Shown: positions 1-8,669 of the stretch, piece after piece | Position numbering within the stretch: position 1 is the first letter of the stretch | How the letters are laid out: the number at the start of each line of letters is the position of its first letter | Origin: JABWBR01 sp036741235 | GTDB taxonomy: Bacteria; Bacteroidota; Bacteroidia; Chitinophagales; Saprospiraceae | Assembly (NCBI GenBank): GCA_036741235.1 | Contig: DAINSQ010000020.1 | Span: 1-42,979 of the forward strand | Length of the DNA stretch: 42,979 nucleotides | Reading direction: 5' to 3' | Position numbers and translations under genes: made by a program | Notes under the pieces: generated by a model | Told to the model about the DNA's origin: nothing | Seen by the model: the letters and a program-made list of their open reading frames with translations, nothing else | Databases searched by the model: none

Positions 1-145
1 CCCAATAGCGCGGCAAGTACCGGAGCGGTTTGATCTTCTGTACGATATCCAGGGCTATTTCGAGGTGGTTGTCCAGGATTTCCTCCAGGCGAAGCGCCGG
101 CAGCCGTATGTTTTCGCTCAATGCCAGATATTCCCGGAATGACAA
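1..145 (-). pseudogene. 5'-truncated remnant of an AAA-type ATPase (AAA_14/DUF4143-like)
   Basis: Read on the minus strand from 145 down to the window edge, one open frame gives about 48 residues containing SFREYLAL, then LPALRLEEIL, then IVQKIKPLRYLPRYW. This pattern resembles the middle of the AAA_14/DUF4143 ATPases common in Bacteroidota, where a SFREYL segment follows the Walker B region and a Y-L-x-x-G-Y-P segment comes soon after. The frame has no ATG and is closed upstream by TAA at 149-151, so the Walker A and B parts that should precede it are missing here. That suggests a broken gene rather than one cut only by the window edge. The family call rests on motif recall, not alignment. 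Confidence 0.5.
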
Positions 146-435
146 TATTTATTTAAAATTAGTCGAGTAGTAATAAGTATAGCAGCAAAGCCGAACAAAA
201 TGGCAGGCTGCACTTGGGCTATAAGATCTGGGGTGGTGGTCAAGTTTAAGTAACGCATCGACTGGCGCTACTTATTCCACTCCATAGCATTGAGCTGTAT
301 AAGTCATGCTCAAAACCCGGGGATGTGCGGTATATATGCCAATTATTGCGTTGAAGTTATCTTTTTTTACGCGGAATGACCGATTAAACATTCAACATTC
401 ACAAATCGCCGTTTCCCGCGCAAAGTCCAACAGTC
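146..435. other. intergenic stretch downstream of the DUF1501 gene
   Basis: About 290 bases without a supportable gene. It holds an imperfect inverted repeat around 370-420 (ACGCGG arm and CCGCGC arm) with no T-run in the right place for a terminator of the minus-strand gene, and an AACATT-type short tandem at 383-402. Nothing else is recognisable. Confidence 0.5.
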
Positions 436-2088
436 TTACCAGGTAATATCCCTTTGATAAACCCGTCCGCCGGTTTCCAGACGATAAATATAATTGCCGG
501 GGGCGAGGTAGACCTCGGCGGGCCGCAGGCGATAGATATAGCTGCCGCGCTCCTGGAAGGCATCCACCAGCGTACGCAGGGCGGAGCCGTTGGGCAACAG
601 TATCGACAGGCGGAGGGGGCCGCGTTGTTGAAGGCTGTATTTAATCTGTATCACACCGGGTTCATCGGGGTCGGGGTTGTGGCCCAGCAGAGCGATGGGG
701 TCGTTGAGCGGCGGCGGGGGCGACGAGGGGGGCAGCAGGCCGCCCAGCGGCGTAAAAGCGTTGCCGAGCGCCGAGTTGACCACGTCGGGATGTACGCAGA
801 GCCAGTTTTGGAGCACCGAAGCATAGGCGTCGCGGAAATCGACGGAAAAATAGGGGTCGCCGTAGTTATCCGTATTCACCAGATCGGGCTCCTGGCCTAT
901 GAAGCCGTTGCCGAGGCCTTCGCCGAAGACCAGCATGGGCGATCCCGTGCCGTGGTCGGTGCCCACACTGCCGTTTTCGTATATCGTGCGGCCAAATTCG
1001 GAGAAGGTCATGGCCAGCACGTTTTGGCTGTGACCGGTAGCGCCAAGGTCCTGGAAAAACGCCGCTACGCTGTCGGCCACCCGTTGCAACAGCACGGGGT
1101 GATTATTGAGCTGATTGGCGTGGGTATCGAAGCCGTCGATGGTGACCAGGTATACTTTGCTGCCGAGGTTGCCCTTGATGAGCCGCGCCACGATGGCCAT
1201 TGACTCGCCGAGGTTGCTGTCGGGGTAAGCGCCCTGGGTGACTGAGTTGTTATAGGCATCGCGGATGCTTTCCGAATAGCGGAAGGCGCTGTTGGCTACA
1301 TTTCTCACAAAAGCCAGCTCGCGGTCGGGCGGAGTATTGCCCAGTTGTGCCAGGCTGTATAGCTGTCCTGACAGCGCGATTTGGTAAAATTCCTGCGGAT
1401 TGCTGATGCTCAGGGCCATATTGCCGCCCACTGCCCGGAAGATCATATTGGTTTCAACGCCGATCTGAAGCGCGGGCGGCGCCACGGGGGGCGCCGAGGC
1501 AAAGGCCTGGTAGTCATTTTCGAGCCAGCGGCCTATCCAGCCTGTATTGACGATCTCATCGGAATCGGAAGCGGAGGCCCAGATATCGCTGGAGCGAAAA
1601 TGGGAGTAGTTGGCGTCGGGGTAGCCCACGTTGTGGATGACTTTCATTTTGCCCTCTTCCCACAGCGGCTGCAGCGCGCTCATCTCGTTGGGCATGCCGT
1701 ATTGATCGCTGAGCGCCCACAGGCCCGACTCCTGAACGGCTATAGTAGGCCGTATGTTGTAATATTCGTCGTTGCCGCGCAGGATAACCGTGTTGAGGCC
1801 GTCGTTGCCGCCTTTCAGGCGGATGAGCACCAGCACGCGATCGCCGCAATCCGACAAATTCAGGTAATGCAATAGCGGGCTGGGGGCAAATGCGCGCAGG
1901 CTGGTGCTGCCCAGCATCAGCGAACCGCCCAGCGCGGCCAACCCGGTAAGCCGCAGAAAATCCCTGCGCCCAAACTCGCGGTGGGCCGTTTGGTGGGCTT
2001 TGCCATGGTCGGGCGAAATGCCCAGACGGCGTTGCAAGCGCTTTTGCGCTTTGGGATGCATATCGGACGGAGTATGGAAATCGCTCAT
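436..2088 (-). CDS. DUF1501 family protein with Tat signal and FlgD-like C-terminal domain
   Basis: A 550-residue protein of the DUF1501 family, whose members are predicted to have a sulfatase/alkaline-phosphatase-like fold; the substrate is unknown. The N-terminus carries a twin-arginine type signal (RRDFLRLTG at residues 41-49, then a hydrophobic AALGGSLML stretch), typical of the family. RLKGGNDGLNTVI (about residue 90) and FSEFGRTIYENG with a following DHGTG (about 362-382) are family motifs. The last 65 residues or so (RTLVDAFQ, YIYRLETGG) look like a FlgD-type Ig-like or T9SS-like domain attached after a proline-rich linker. It lies 26 bases downstream of the DUF1800 gene on the same strand, so the two are probably cotranscribed, as is common for this pair. 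Long start region upstream of RRDFLR is slightly unusual. Confidence 0.88.
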   Translation of the reverse strand: MSDFHTPSDMHPKAQKRLQRRLGISPDHGKAHQTAHREFGRRDFLRLTGLAALGGSLMLGSTSLRAFAPSPLLHYLNLSDCGDRVLVLIRLKGGNDGLNTVILRGNDEYYNIRPTIAVQESGLWALSDQYGMPNEMSALQPLWEEGKMKVIHNVGYPDANYSHFRSSDIWASASDSDEIVNTGWIGRWLENDYQAFASAPPVAPPALQIGVETNMIFRAVGGNMALSISNPQEFYQIALSGQLYSLAQLGNTPPDRELAFVRNVANSAFRYSESIRDAYNNSVTQGAYPDSNLGESMAIVARLIKGNLGSKVYLVTIDGFDTHANQLNNHPVLLQRVADSVAAFFQDLGATGHSQNVLAMTFSEFGRTIYENGSVGTDHGTGSPMLVFGEGLGNGFIGQEPDLVNTDNYGDPYFSVDFRDAYASVLQNWLCVHPDVVNSALGNAFTPLGGLLPPSSPPPPLNDPIALLGHNPDPDEPGVIQIKYSLQQRGPLRLSILLPNGSALRTLVDAFQERGSYIYRLRPAEVYLAPGNYIYRLETGGRVYQRDITW

Positions 2089-2114
2089 AAGCGTCTTACA
2101 TTCAATGGGTTAAT

Positions 2115-3593
2115 TTAACAAAGCTGCCATTCCGGCAAACGCGTAATGAAATACAACAGGTTAATGATCTGGTAGGGAACTTCCACGTAGTACAAGCCCC
2201 AGGTGCCGTCTTCGAAATAATTTTCAGGAATTTCACCTTTGAAATATTGCACGGCGATATCCAGCAAGGCCGGGTCGAGTTCGCGCTTGAGGAAGTGTTG
2301 TACCAGTGCGCGGGTAATGACAACCACGTCGGTTTGATCGGGGCCGACGAGTTCGATGGCCAGCGACCTGAGTTTTTCGCGAACAGGTTCGTTGTTGTAA
2401 AAAAAGCCGTACAGAAAATCGGATGAAAAAGCCCAGCGAAAGGCCAGGGTATTTTCATTGAGCCAGGCATGGTAGCCGGGCCAACCCGCCACATCGACGG
2501 GGTTAAAAATCTCTTGCCCCAGTTGATCGATGATGTAATTAAGGTAAGAAATATTGTTGTCGGCGAGTTCGCCAGGAGCAGTCACGCCGCTGAGGCGAAA
2601 CAGTCCGGCCATCGTATCAATGGGGCTTTTGATACAGGTGTTGATATATTTATCATCAAAAAAATGCGCGCTTTTGAATAATTGCCGCAATACCGGCGCC
2701 AACTCCCAGTTGTTGTTTTTAAATGTGTCGGCCAATTCGTTGACAACTTCCTCGTTGGGTTCCTGGTAGACAAAAAAGCGGTATAACTTCTGACAAATAT
2801 AGTGAGCTACCTGATCGCGACGGGAGTTGAAAATGAGGTCGTGCACATCGTCGTACCCCCAATTGCCGGGATGTCCGAATATCGTTTTGATACCGTTATC
2901 GTGCAAATTGGCATTAAAGGTAACCTGGTTATTGCAGCTATACATATTCACCCGCCAGCCGGTGAGTGCGCGGGCCACTTCTACAATATCGTCCTGGGTG
3001 TAGCCATTGCCCTCTCCCATCGTAAAAAGCTCCATCAACTCGCGGGCGTAGTTTTCGTTGGGTTGCGCGGCTACGTTGATATTGCCGTTGAGGTAGACCA
3101 ACATGGCGGGATTGACGCCCATTTCTTGCACAAATGTGCGGAAATTGCCCACGGCATGGCGGTGAAGCAGGTTGTAATAGGCCCACATAAACGAATTACA
3201 ACTGTACACCAGTTCTTCCGTCACAAAGTGGTTGTGCCAAAACAAGGCCAGCTTGGCGCGAATGCCCTCCTCTATCATCTCGCGCATCCAGCGCATATTA
3301 AACTCGCGTTTATGCTGAAAGTAGAGATCGTCGTCGTCGCCGTAATCATCCCAACTCCAGTTGGCCCAATAGGGCGGTACGGGGTCGGGGGCGTTCACCA
3401 GGTTGTCGATTACCTGGTCGACCAGTTCGCCGGGCGACAGGGCGAGCCCCTGGTTGATCATCTCGCGGGAGGCGCCGAAGCCGATGCGCTGGTAAAAATG
3501 CTGCACCCGCCGGGCATCCCAGGGCTGCGAAACGCTGGGCACAAAGGGGTCCAACAATCCTAACGTTGTGCCGGTTAGTGACATGGCAAACAT
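2115..3593 (-). CDS. DUF1800 domain-containing protein
   Basis: A 492-residue member of the DUF1800 family, of unknown biochemical function, which very often sits beside a DUF1501 gene. Diagnostic stretches are the early RRVQHFYQRIGFGAS segment, MRWMREMIEEGIRAKLALFWHNHF, and YARELMELFTMGEGNGYT followed by ALTGWRV. Two ATGs are possible, at 3593 and 3584; I keep the first. Neither has a clear ribosome binding site, which is usual in Bacteroidota. No obvious signal peptide is visible at the start, although the short hydrophobic run LTGTTLGLLDPF could be a weak one. It is the first gene of a likely two-gene operon and is divergent from the T9SS cargo at 3688, sharing a 94-base AT-rich intergenic region. 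Confidence 0.88.
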   Translation of the reverse strand: MFAMSLTGTTLGLLDPFVPSVSQPWDARRVQHFYQRIGFGASREMINQGLALSPGELVDQVIDNLVNAPDPVPPYWANWSWDDYGDDDDLYFQHKREFNMRWMREMIEEGIRAKLALFWHNHFVTEELVYSCNSFMWAYYNLLHRHAVGNFRTFVQEMGVNPAMLVYLNGNINVAAQPNENYARELMELFTMGEGNGYTQDDIVEVARALTGWRVNMYSCNNQVTFNANLHDNGIKTIFGHPGNWGYDDVHDLIFNSRRDQVAHYICQKLYRFFVYQEPNEEVVNELADTFKNNNWELAPVLRQLFKSAHFFDDKYINTCIKSPIDTMAGLFRLSGVTAPGELADNNISYLNYIIDQLGQEIFNPVDVAGWPGYHAWLNENTLAFRWAFSSDFLYGFFYNNEPVREKLRSLAIELVGPDQTDVVVITRALVQHFLKRELDPALLDIAVQYFKGEIPENYFEDGTWGLYYVEVPYQIINLLYFITRLPEWQLC

Positions 3594-3687
3594 AATATTA
3601 GGTGCAAATAAAAAATTACCCTCGAATATATAGGTAAAAACTAAATATTGCAGCTATTTTTATTCCAATATTTTAATAATAACAAAA

Positions 3688-6600
3688 ATGAACGCCGTGA
3701 AGCTGCTCAGTCTGTTTTTGTCGCTATTCGTAGCCTTGGGAATTAGCCGGGCGCAGACCGTATTGTTTGCTGAAGACTTCAATAGCTGCGCCTTGCCCGC
3801 AGCGTGGAATGTGAACCTCATCGGCAATCCCAATGCCTATTGGACGGCAGGTTTTCCCATAAATAACGACAGCGACGGCTCCACCATTGACGGCAGCTGT
3901 ATGCTGATCATAGATGACGACCAGACCGGCGACCAAACCCCGCCCTGGACGCTGGAGCTCAGCACCCCGGCTTTTGACGCCACGGGGTATACCACCGTCA
4001 CCGTGTCGATGGACGTACATTTCAGGAATTACGACGGCAAGGACAGCCTGCAGATTTTGGTGTTTGACGGTCAGGAGTATGTATTGCTGGCCGAATATCA
4101 GGGTTACTCCAGCCAGACGGGCCAGCAATTTTCGCAATACGCCACGTTCACCGCCGACCTTACCTTCTACGCCAACCCCAATATGCGTTTGATGATCCGG
4201 TATGCCGACGGCGGCACTTTCGCCTGGTGGTGCGGCGTCGACAATATCGTGGTAAAAGGGGAAGGCACGGCTTCCAATCTGGTGTTGGCTACTTTTAACG
4301 ACTGCGCACTTCCCCAGGGTTGGCAGATACAAACGCTTACCGGTGATTTCGACTGGCAGGTGGGCTATTTGATCAATGACAGCGCCCCGGCAGCCACTTC
4401 GATCAACGGCACTTGTTTTGCCTATTTTGACGACGACGGCATCGGCCAGGCCGCAGCGCCTTCCGCCGTGCGCCTGTACGGCCCTGAAATCGACGGCACT
4501 GTGGCATCTGATATGAAATTGTATTTTGATGCGATATTCAGACGTTACAGCGAAAACGAATATTTTTCAGTGGGTGTGCTGGATGTTGAAACCGGCGAAT
4601 CAAAAATCGCCGTGGAGTATTTCACCGACCTGGGCGGGCCTCAACTGAACAACTATGTACACGAGGTTGTCGACTTATCTGCATTCCGCGCCAAGCGTAT
4701 GCGCTTTTTTTTCCAATACGAAGACGGCGGCGACTGGAACTGGTGGGTGGGTATCGACAACGTAAAATTAACGGGCGAAGGCGAAATCAACGAAATATGC
4801 GAGAAAGCCTTACCCATTGCCGTCGGCGACCCTTGTTTGCCCGGCAATAACAGCATGGCTCTTTTCGACGGCCCGCAACCTGTTTGCAGCAATGAAAACA
4901 GCCATTCGCTGTGGTACCGGTTTACGCCCCAGGAAACCGGTTTACTTCGCATCGCATCCGATGCCGATTTTAACGAAGTTCTCACCATCTTTACGGGGCA
5001 ATGCCCCAGCCTGGCGCCCGCCGCCTGCGGCAACCGCGACGAACACGGCTTTACCAGTGAAACTTTTTATTTTAACGCAATAGCCGGACAGGAGTATTTT
5101 TTACGCGTAAGCGGACAAAAAGCGGGCTTTGGGCGCCCCAAAGGGAATTTCTGCCTCTACCTCGAACCGGCGCCGGTCTTGCCACCCTCGCCCGCCAATG
5201 ATCACTGCCTGCAAGCCGCTGTGTTGGATATCAACGGCGACTGCGTGCCGGGCAACAATTACAACGGCAACATGGGCCTGCCGCTTCCCAGCCGTAGCAC
5301 GCTTTCCAGGGCGGATATCTGGTATCGCTTCACAACTGCCGACGCCACACCGCTGGCCATCCGGACGCAGGCCGATTTTGCCGATGTGATCACGCTTTAC
5401 AGCGGCGGCTGCGACAACCTTAATGAATTAGCCGTTAACGAATACGGAGGGCAACTCATCGTTGAAGCGCCGGCAGCCGGCCAATCCTACTGGGTCAAGG
5501 TGAGCGGCGCTTTTGCCACTGTTGAGGGCAATTTATGCGCGCAAGTAGCGCATACTGCTATTGCGCCGCCGGCCAACGATTGGTGCCCCCAAGCCCTGCC
5601 TGTAAACATCGGAGGCGCCTGTGTATACGCCGACAACCACGGCGCCGATTTTGACGGGCCGCTGGTATCCTGCGAACCGCTGTTAAGCGGCAGTATCTGG
5701 TTTTCATTTGTAGCGCCCGCTTCCGGCACGGTACGATTGCTACCCGACGCCGACTTTATCTACGCCTTGTCGGTATACCAGGGTCCCTGCAACAACCTGG
5801 AAGAAGTATTTTGCGCCAAAAACCCGTTGGCCTGTGAAGGATATCTGACAATAGGCAGTTTATCGCCTGGACAAACTTATTACATCAGAATCAGTTCTTC
5901 TGCCAATACCTCGGGTTATGCGGAATATGGCGGCGTCTGCCTTTCGGTAAAGGACGCGGCCACCACCCCGGAATTCGCCCCCCTTCAGCTCGATGTAAAT
6001 ATTCGTTGTTTCGGCAACGGCGTGGCTTCGCTCGATATCGACGTACAAGGCGGCATGGGGGGCTATGTATTCCAGGGCAATACGCCCAACGACGTGCTGG
6101 CGGCAGGCAGCGCTTATCTGGTAGTCGTCACCGACGCCAACGGCTGCGAGCGCTCGGCGAGCGGACAGGTAGCCTGTGAAGCCGACCCCGATTGCGGTCT
6201 CAGCGCGAGCATAGCCGCCAATAACCCGGCTTGCCCCGGTACTTCCTCCGGTTCAGTGAGCGTCACAGCCATCGAAGGCGGCAACGGCAACTACAGCGTG
6301 GAATGGTCGACCGGAGCTACCGGCGGCGCCGCCGATCAACTGGCGGCGGGTAATTATGCCGTGACGATCAGCGAAGAAGACGGCTGCGCCATAGCGCTGC
6401 CCTTTACCCTGTCTGACCCCGACGCGGTGACGCTAACAGGCTTTAGCAGCCAGGCCGCTACCGGCAGCGATGCCAACGGCGCCATTCAACTTACCGTTTC
6501 CGGCGGCGCGCAGCCGCTGAGCTACAACTGGTATGTGGGGCAAACCCTGTTTGGTACAACAGCTACCCCCGAACTGACCAATGTTCCGGCGGGTGATTAT

Positions 6601-6942
6601 ACCCTTCAAGTATTTGACGGCAATAATTGCGCTTATACTTTTGGCCCCTTCACCATAGAAAGCATCACTTCGACTACCAATCCCGGCGAAATCTATTTAT
6701 TGGATATCATGCCCAATCCCTCCAGCGGCCCGGTGTCGCTGAGTTGGGATTTGCCCACTGATCAACGCGTGGATCTCTACCTGGTGGACGTACACGGCCG
6801 TTCCTGGCGACTGGCCCGGCAATTGCCGGCGCAAGCTACCAACCACCAGGAGGCGCTGCACGCCTGGCCGGCGGGGATGTACACCCTGCGCTGGAGCGAC
6901 GGAGTGCGGGAGTGGAAGCGGAAGGTGGTAGTAGCGCGGTAG
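3688..6942 (+). CDS. T9SS cargo: MAM-like/jelly-roll, PPC-like and SprB-like repeats with type A sorting domain
   Basis: A 1084-residue secreted protein. Residues 1-22 form a Sec signal peptide ending SRAQ. Two homologous ~170-residue modules follow (about 24-195 and 196-365), each with EDFNSCALP or TFNDCALP near the start and a WW(C/V)G(V/I)DN motif near the end, resembling MAM or jelly-roll adhesion domains. Three cysteine-containing PPC-like modules follow (about 368-500, 500-625, 625-755), each starting with ND-x-C-x-x-A or a close variant. Three SprB-like repeats precede the end (about 760-1005). The last ~75 residues (IMPNPSSGPVSLSW, YLVDVHGRSW, PAGMYTLRW) are a type A T9SS sorting domain. 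Likely role: adhesion or matrix binding at the cell surface (inference). It ends 4 bases before the end of convergent proS. Confidence 0.88.
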   Translation: MNAVKLLSLFLSLFVALGISRAQTVLFAEDFNSCALPAAWNVNLIGNPNAYWTAGFPINNDSDGSTIDGSCMLIIDDDQTGDQTPPWTLELSTPAFDATGYTTVTVSMDVHFRNYDGKDSLQILVFDGQEYVLLAEYQGYSSQTGQQFSQYATFTADLTFYANPNMRLMIRYADGGTFAWWCGVDNIVVKGEGTASNLVLATFNDCALPQGWQIQTLTGDFDWQVGYLINDSAPAATSINGTCFAYFDDDGIGQAAAPSAVRLYGPEIDGTVASDMKLYFDAIFRRYSENEYFSVGVLDVETGESKIAVEYFTDLGGPQLNNYVHEVVDLSAFRAKRMRFFFQYEDGGDWNWWVGIDNVKLTGEGEINEICEKALPIAVGDPCLPGNNSMALFDGPQPVCSNENSHSLWYRFTPQETGLLRIASDADFNEVLTIFTGQCPSLAPAACGNRDEHGFTSETFYFNAIAGQEYFLRVSGQKAGFGRPKGNFCLYLEPAPVLPPSPANDHCLQAAVLDINGDCVPGNNYNGNMGLPLPSRSTLSRADIWYRFTTADATPLAIRTQADFADVITLYSGGCDNLNELAVNEYGGQLIVEAPAAGQSYWVKVSGAFATVEGNLCAQVAHTAIAPPANDWCPQALPVNIGGACVYADNHGADFDGPLVSCEPLLSGSIWFSFVAPASGTVRLLPDADFIYALSVYQGPCNNLEEVFCAKNPLACEGYLTIGSLSPGQTYYIRISSSANTSGYAEYGGVCLSVKDAATTPEFAPLQLDVNIRCFGNGVASLDIDVQGGMGGYVFQGNTPNDVLAAGSAYLVVVTDANGCERSASGQVACEADPDCGLSASIAANNPACPGTSSGSVSVTAIEGGNGNYSVEWSTGATGGAADQLAAGNYAVTISEEDGCAIALPFTLSDPDAVTLTGFSSQAATGSDANGAIQLTVSGGAQPLSYNWYVGQTLFGTTATPELTNVPAGDYTLQVFDGNNCAYTFGPFTIESITSTTNPGEIYLLDIMPNPSSGPVSLSWDLPTDQRVDLYLVDVHGRSWRLARQLPAQATNHQEALHAWPAGMYTLRWSDGVREWKRKVVVAR

Positions 6943-6946
6943 CGGG

Positions 6947-8413
6947 TTAATACGCGCGGGCGAACAGCACGCGCTGCGTAGAAGGCTTGCCAGTCAGCAC
7001 GCATTTGCCGTCTTCCTGGGGGTTATCCAGGGGTATACAACGAATCGTAGCTTTGGTCAGTTCCTTAATCTTGAGTTCCGTTTCCGTTGTGCCATCCCAA
7101 TGGGCGCTTACAAAGCCGCCTTTTTCATCGAGTACGGACTGGAAGTCGTCAAAGTTATCCACCTTCGTAATATGCTCGGCGCGATAATCGTACGCGCGCT
7201 GATATAGGTTGCGCTGGATATCGTCGAGTAGCCGGGCTACATAATCGGCGATTCCGTCGAGCGGCTGTGAGGTTTTCTCCTTGGTATCGCGGCGGGCCAC
7301 TTCCACCTGGTTGTTGGCCAGGTCGCGTTCGCCGATGGCGAGGCGCACGGGGATACCGCGCATCTCGTATTCTGCGAATTTAAAGCCCGGGCGTTTTTTC
7401 ATATCGGTATCGTACTTCACCGTGATGCCCTTGGCGCGCAATTCGCGCATAATCTTGTCAGCTGCTTGACCGATTTCGTCATTAGGTTTGGGTATCGGCA
7501 CAATCACCACCTGGATGGGCGCCAGTTTAGGCGGCAACACCAGTCCGTCGTCGTCGGAATGGGTCATAATAAGCCCGCCCAGCAGACGCGTTGACACGCC
7601 CCAAGAGGTAGCCCATACATAGTCTTCCACGTTATTTTCGCTGAGGAACTTCACATCGAAGGCTTTGGCAAAGTTTTGCCCCAGGAAGTGCGAGGTGCCG
7701 GCCTGGAGGGCCTTGCCATCCTGCATCAGCGCTTCGATACAATACGTATCAACGGCGCCGGCGAAGCGTTCGTTGGGGGTTTTGACGCCTTTGATCACCG
7801 GCACGGCCATCCACTGCTCGGCAAATTCGGCGTAGACATCCAGCATACGGCGGGTTTCCTCTACAGCCTCTTCAGCGGTAGCGTGGGCGGTATGGCCTTC
7901 CTGCCAGAGGAACTCTGCCGTACGCAGGAACAAGCGGGTTCGCATTTCCCAACGCACCACATTGGCCCATTGGTTGATGAGCAGGGGCAAATCGCGGTAG
8001 GAAGAAATCCAGTCGCGATACGTATTCCAGATAATCGTTTCGGAAGTAGGGCGCACAATCAGCTCCTCCTCCAGTTTGGAATCGGGGTCTACCACTACTC
8101 CGCTGCCGTCAGGGGCATTCATCAGCCGGTGGTGGGTCACTACGGCGCACTCCTTGGCGAACCCTTCCACGTGCTCGGCTTCGCGGCTCAGGAAGCTTTT
8201 CGGGATAAACAAAGGAAAATAGGCGTTTACGTGGCCGGTCTCCTTAAACATGCGGTCGAGCTGATCGCGCATATTCTCCCAGATGGCAAAGCCATAGGGT
8301 TTGATGACCATACAGCCGCGCACGGCCGAATTATCGGCCAGTTCAGCCTTTTTTACAATGTCGATATACCACTGCGAGTAATCTTCGCTCCTGCCGGTAA
8401 TTTCTTTTGCCAT
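6947..8413 (-). CDS. proS: prolyl-tRNA synthetase, archaeal/eukaryotic type (ProS type 3)
   Basis: Charges tRNA-Pro with proline in the cytoplasm. At 488 residues it matches the short class without the editing insertion found in most bacterial ProS. The class II signatures are visible: RPTSETIIWNTYRDW at residue 121 onward, NQWANVVRWEMRTRLFLRTAEFLWQEGHT (motif 2 region, read in parts), the GTSHFLGQNFAKAF proline site segment, and TSWGVSTRLLGGLIM (motif 3). The anticodon-binding domain begins around residue 295 (PIQVVIVPIPK), and the C-terminal zinc-like/Tyr tail ends FARAY, as expected for this class. Start ATG at 8413 is followed by the normal MAKEITGRSEDYSQWY beginning. Monocistronic; convergent with the T9SS cargo gene. 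Confidence 0.97.
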   Translation of the reverse strand: MAKEITGRSEDYSQWYIDIVKKAELADNSAVRGCMVIKPYGFAIWENMRDQLDRMFKETGHVNAYFPLFIPKSFLSREAEHVEGFAKECAVVTHHRLMNAPDGSGVVVDPDSKLEEELIVRPTSETIIWNTYRDWISSYRDLPLLINQWANVVRWEMRTRLFLRTAEFLWQEGHTAHATAEEAVEETRRMLDVYAEFAEQWMAVPVIKGVKTPNERFAGAVDTYCIEALMQDGKALQAGTSHFLGQNFAKAFDVKFLSENNVEDYVWATSWGVSTRLLGGLIMTHSDDDGLVLPPKLAPIQVVIVPIPKPNDEIGQAADKIMRELRAKGITVKYDTDMKKRPGFKFAEYEMRGIPVRLAIGERDLANNQVEVARRDTKEKTSQPLDGIADYVARLLDDIQRNLYQRAYDYRAEHITKVDNFDDFQSVLDEKGGFVSAHWDGTTETELKIKELTKATIRCIPLDNPQEDGKCVLTGKPSTQRVLFARAY

Positions 8414-8669
8414 ATATCAAATTCGCTTAATAAAGTTCAAACAAGCGCTTCGAAAAAAGCGTTAAACTATTGAGAACCAAATCAGTCAAACAAGTGACAA
8501 ACCCCTTGCGGTAACGTCTTAACAATTGTTAAAAGCTCTTAATTAACGAATTTAACAGCCCGCTGCCGCTATTTAAATTTGCCTTAACTAAAAATTAGGC
8601 ACAAATGTAATAATTTCGGGGTTGTAAGCTGAAAGAGCGTTTGGTAATTGCGATTAAAAAATCAGAACT
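8414..8669. promoter_or_regulatory. divergent promoter region between proS and the low-complexity protein gene
   Basis: A 256-base AT-rich region between divergent starts. It contains matches to the Bacteroidota -7 consensus TAnnTTTG on both strands: TAAATTTG at 8574-8581 on plus, and TACATTTG at 8609-8602 on minus. No convincing -33 TTTG is present at the expected distance for either, so these are candidates only. Confidence 0.3.

Noticed and set aside
454..1203. 249-codon plus-strand frame inside the DUF1501 gene
   Set aside because: Mirror of a well-supported gene.
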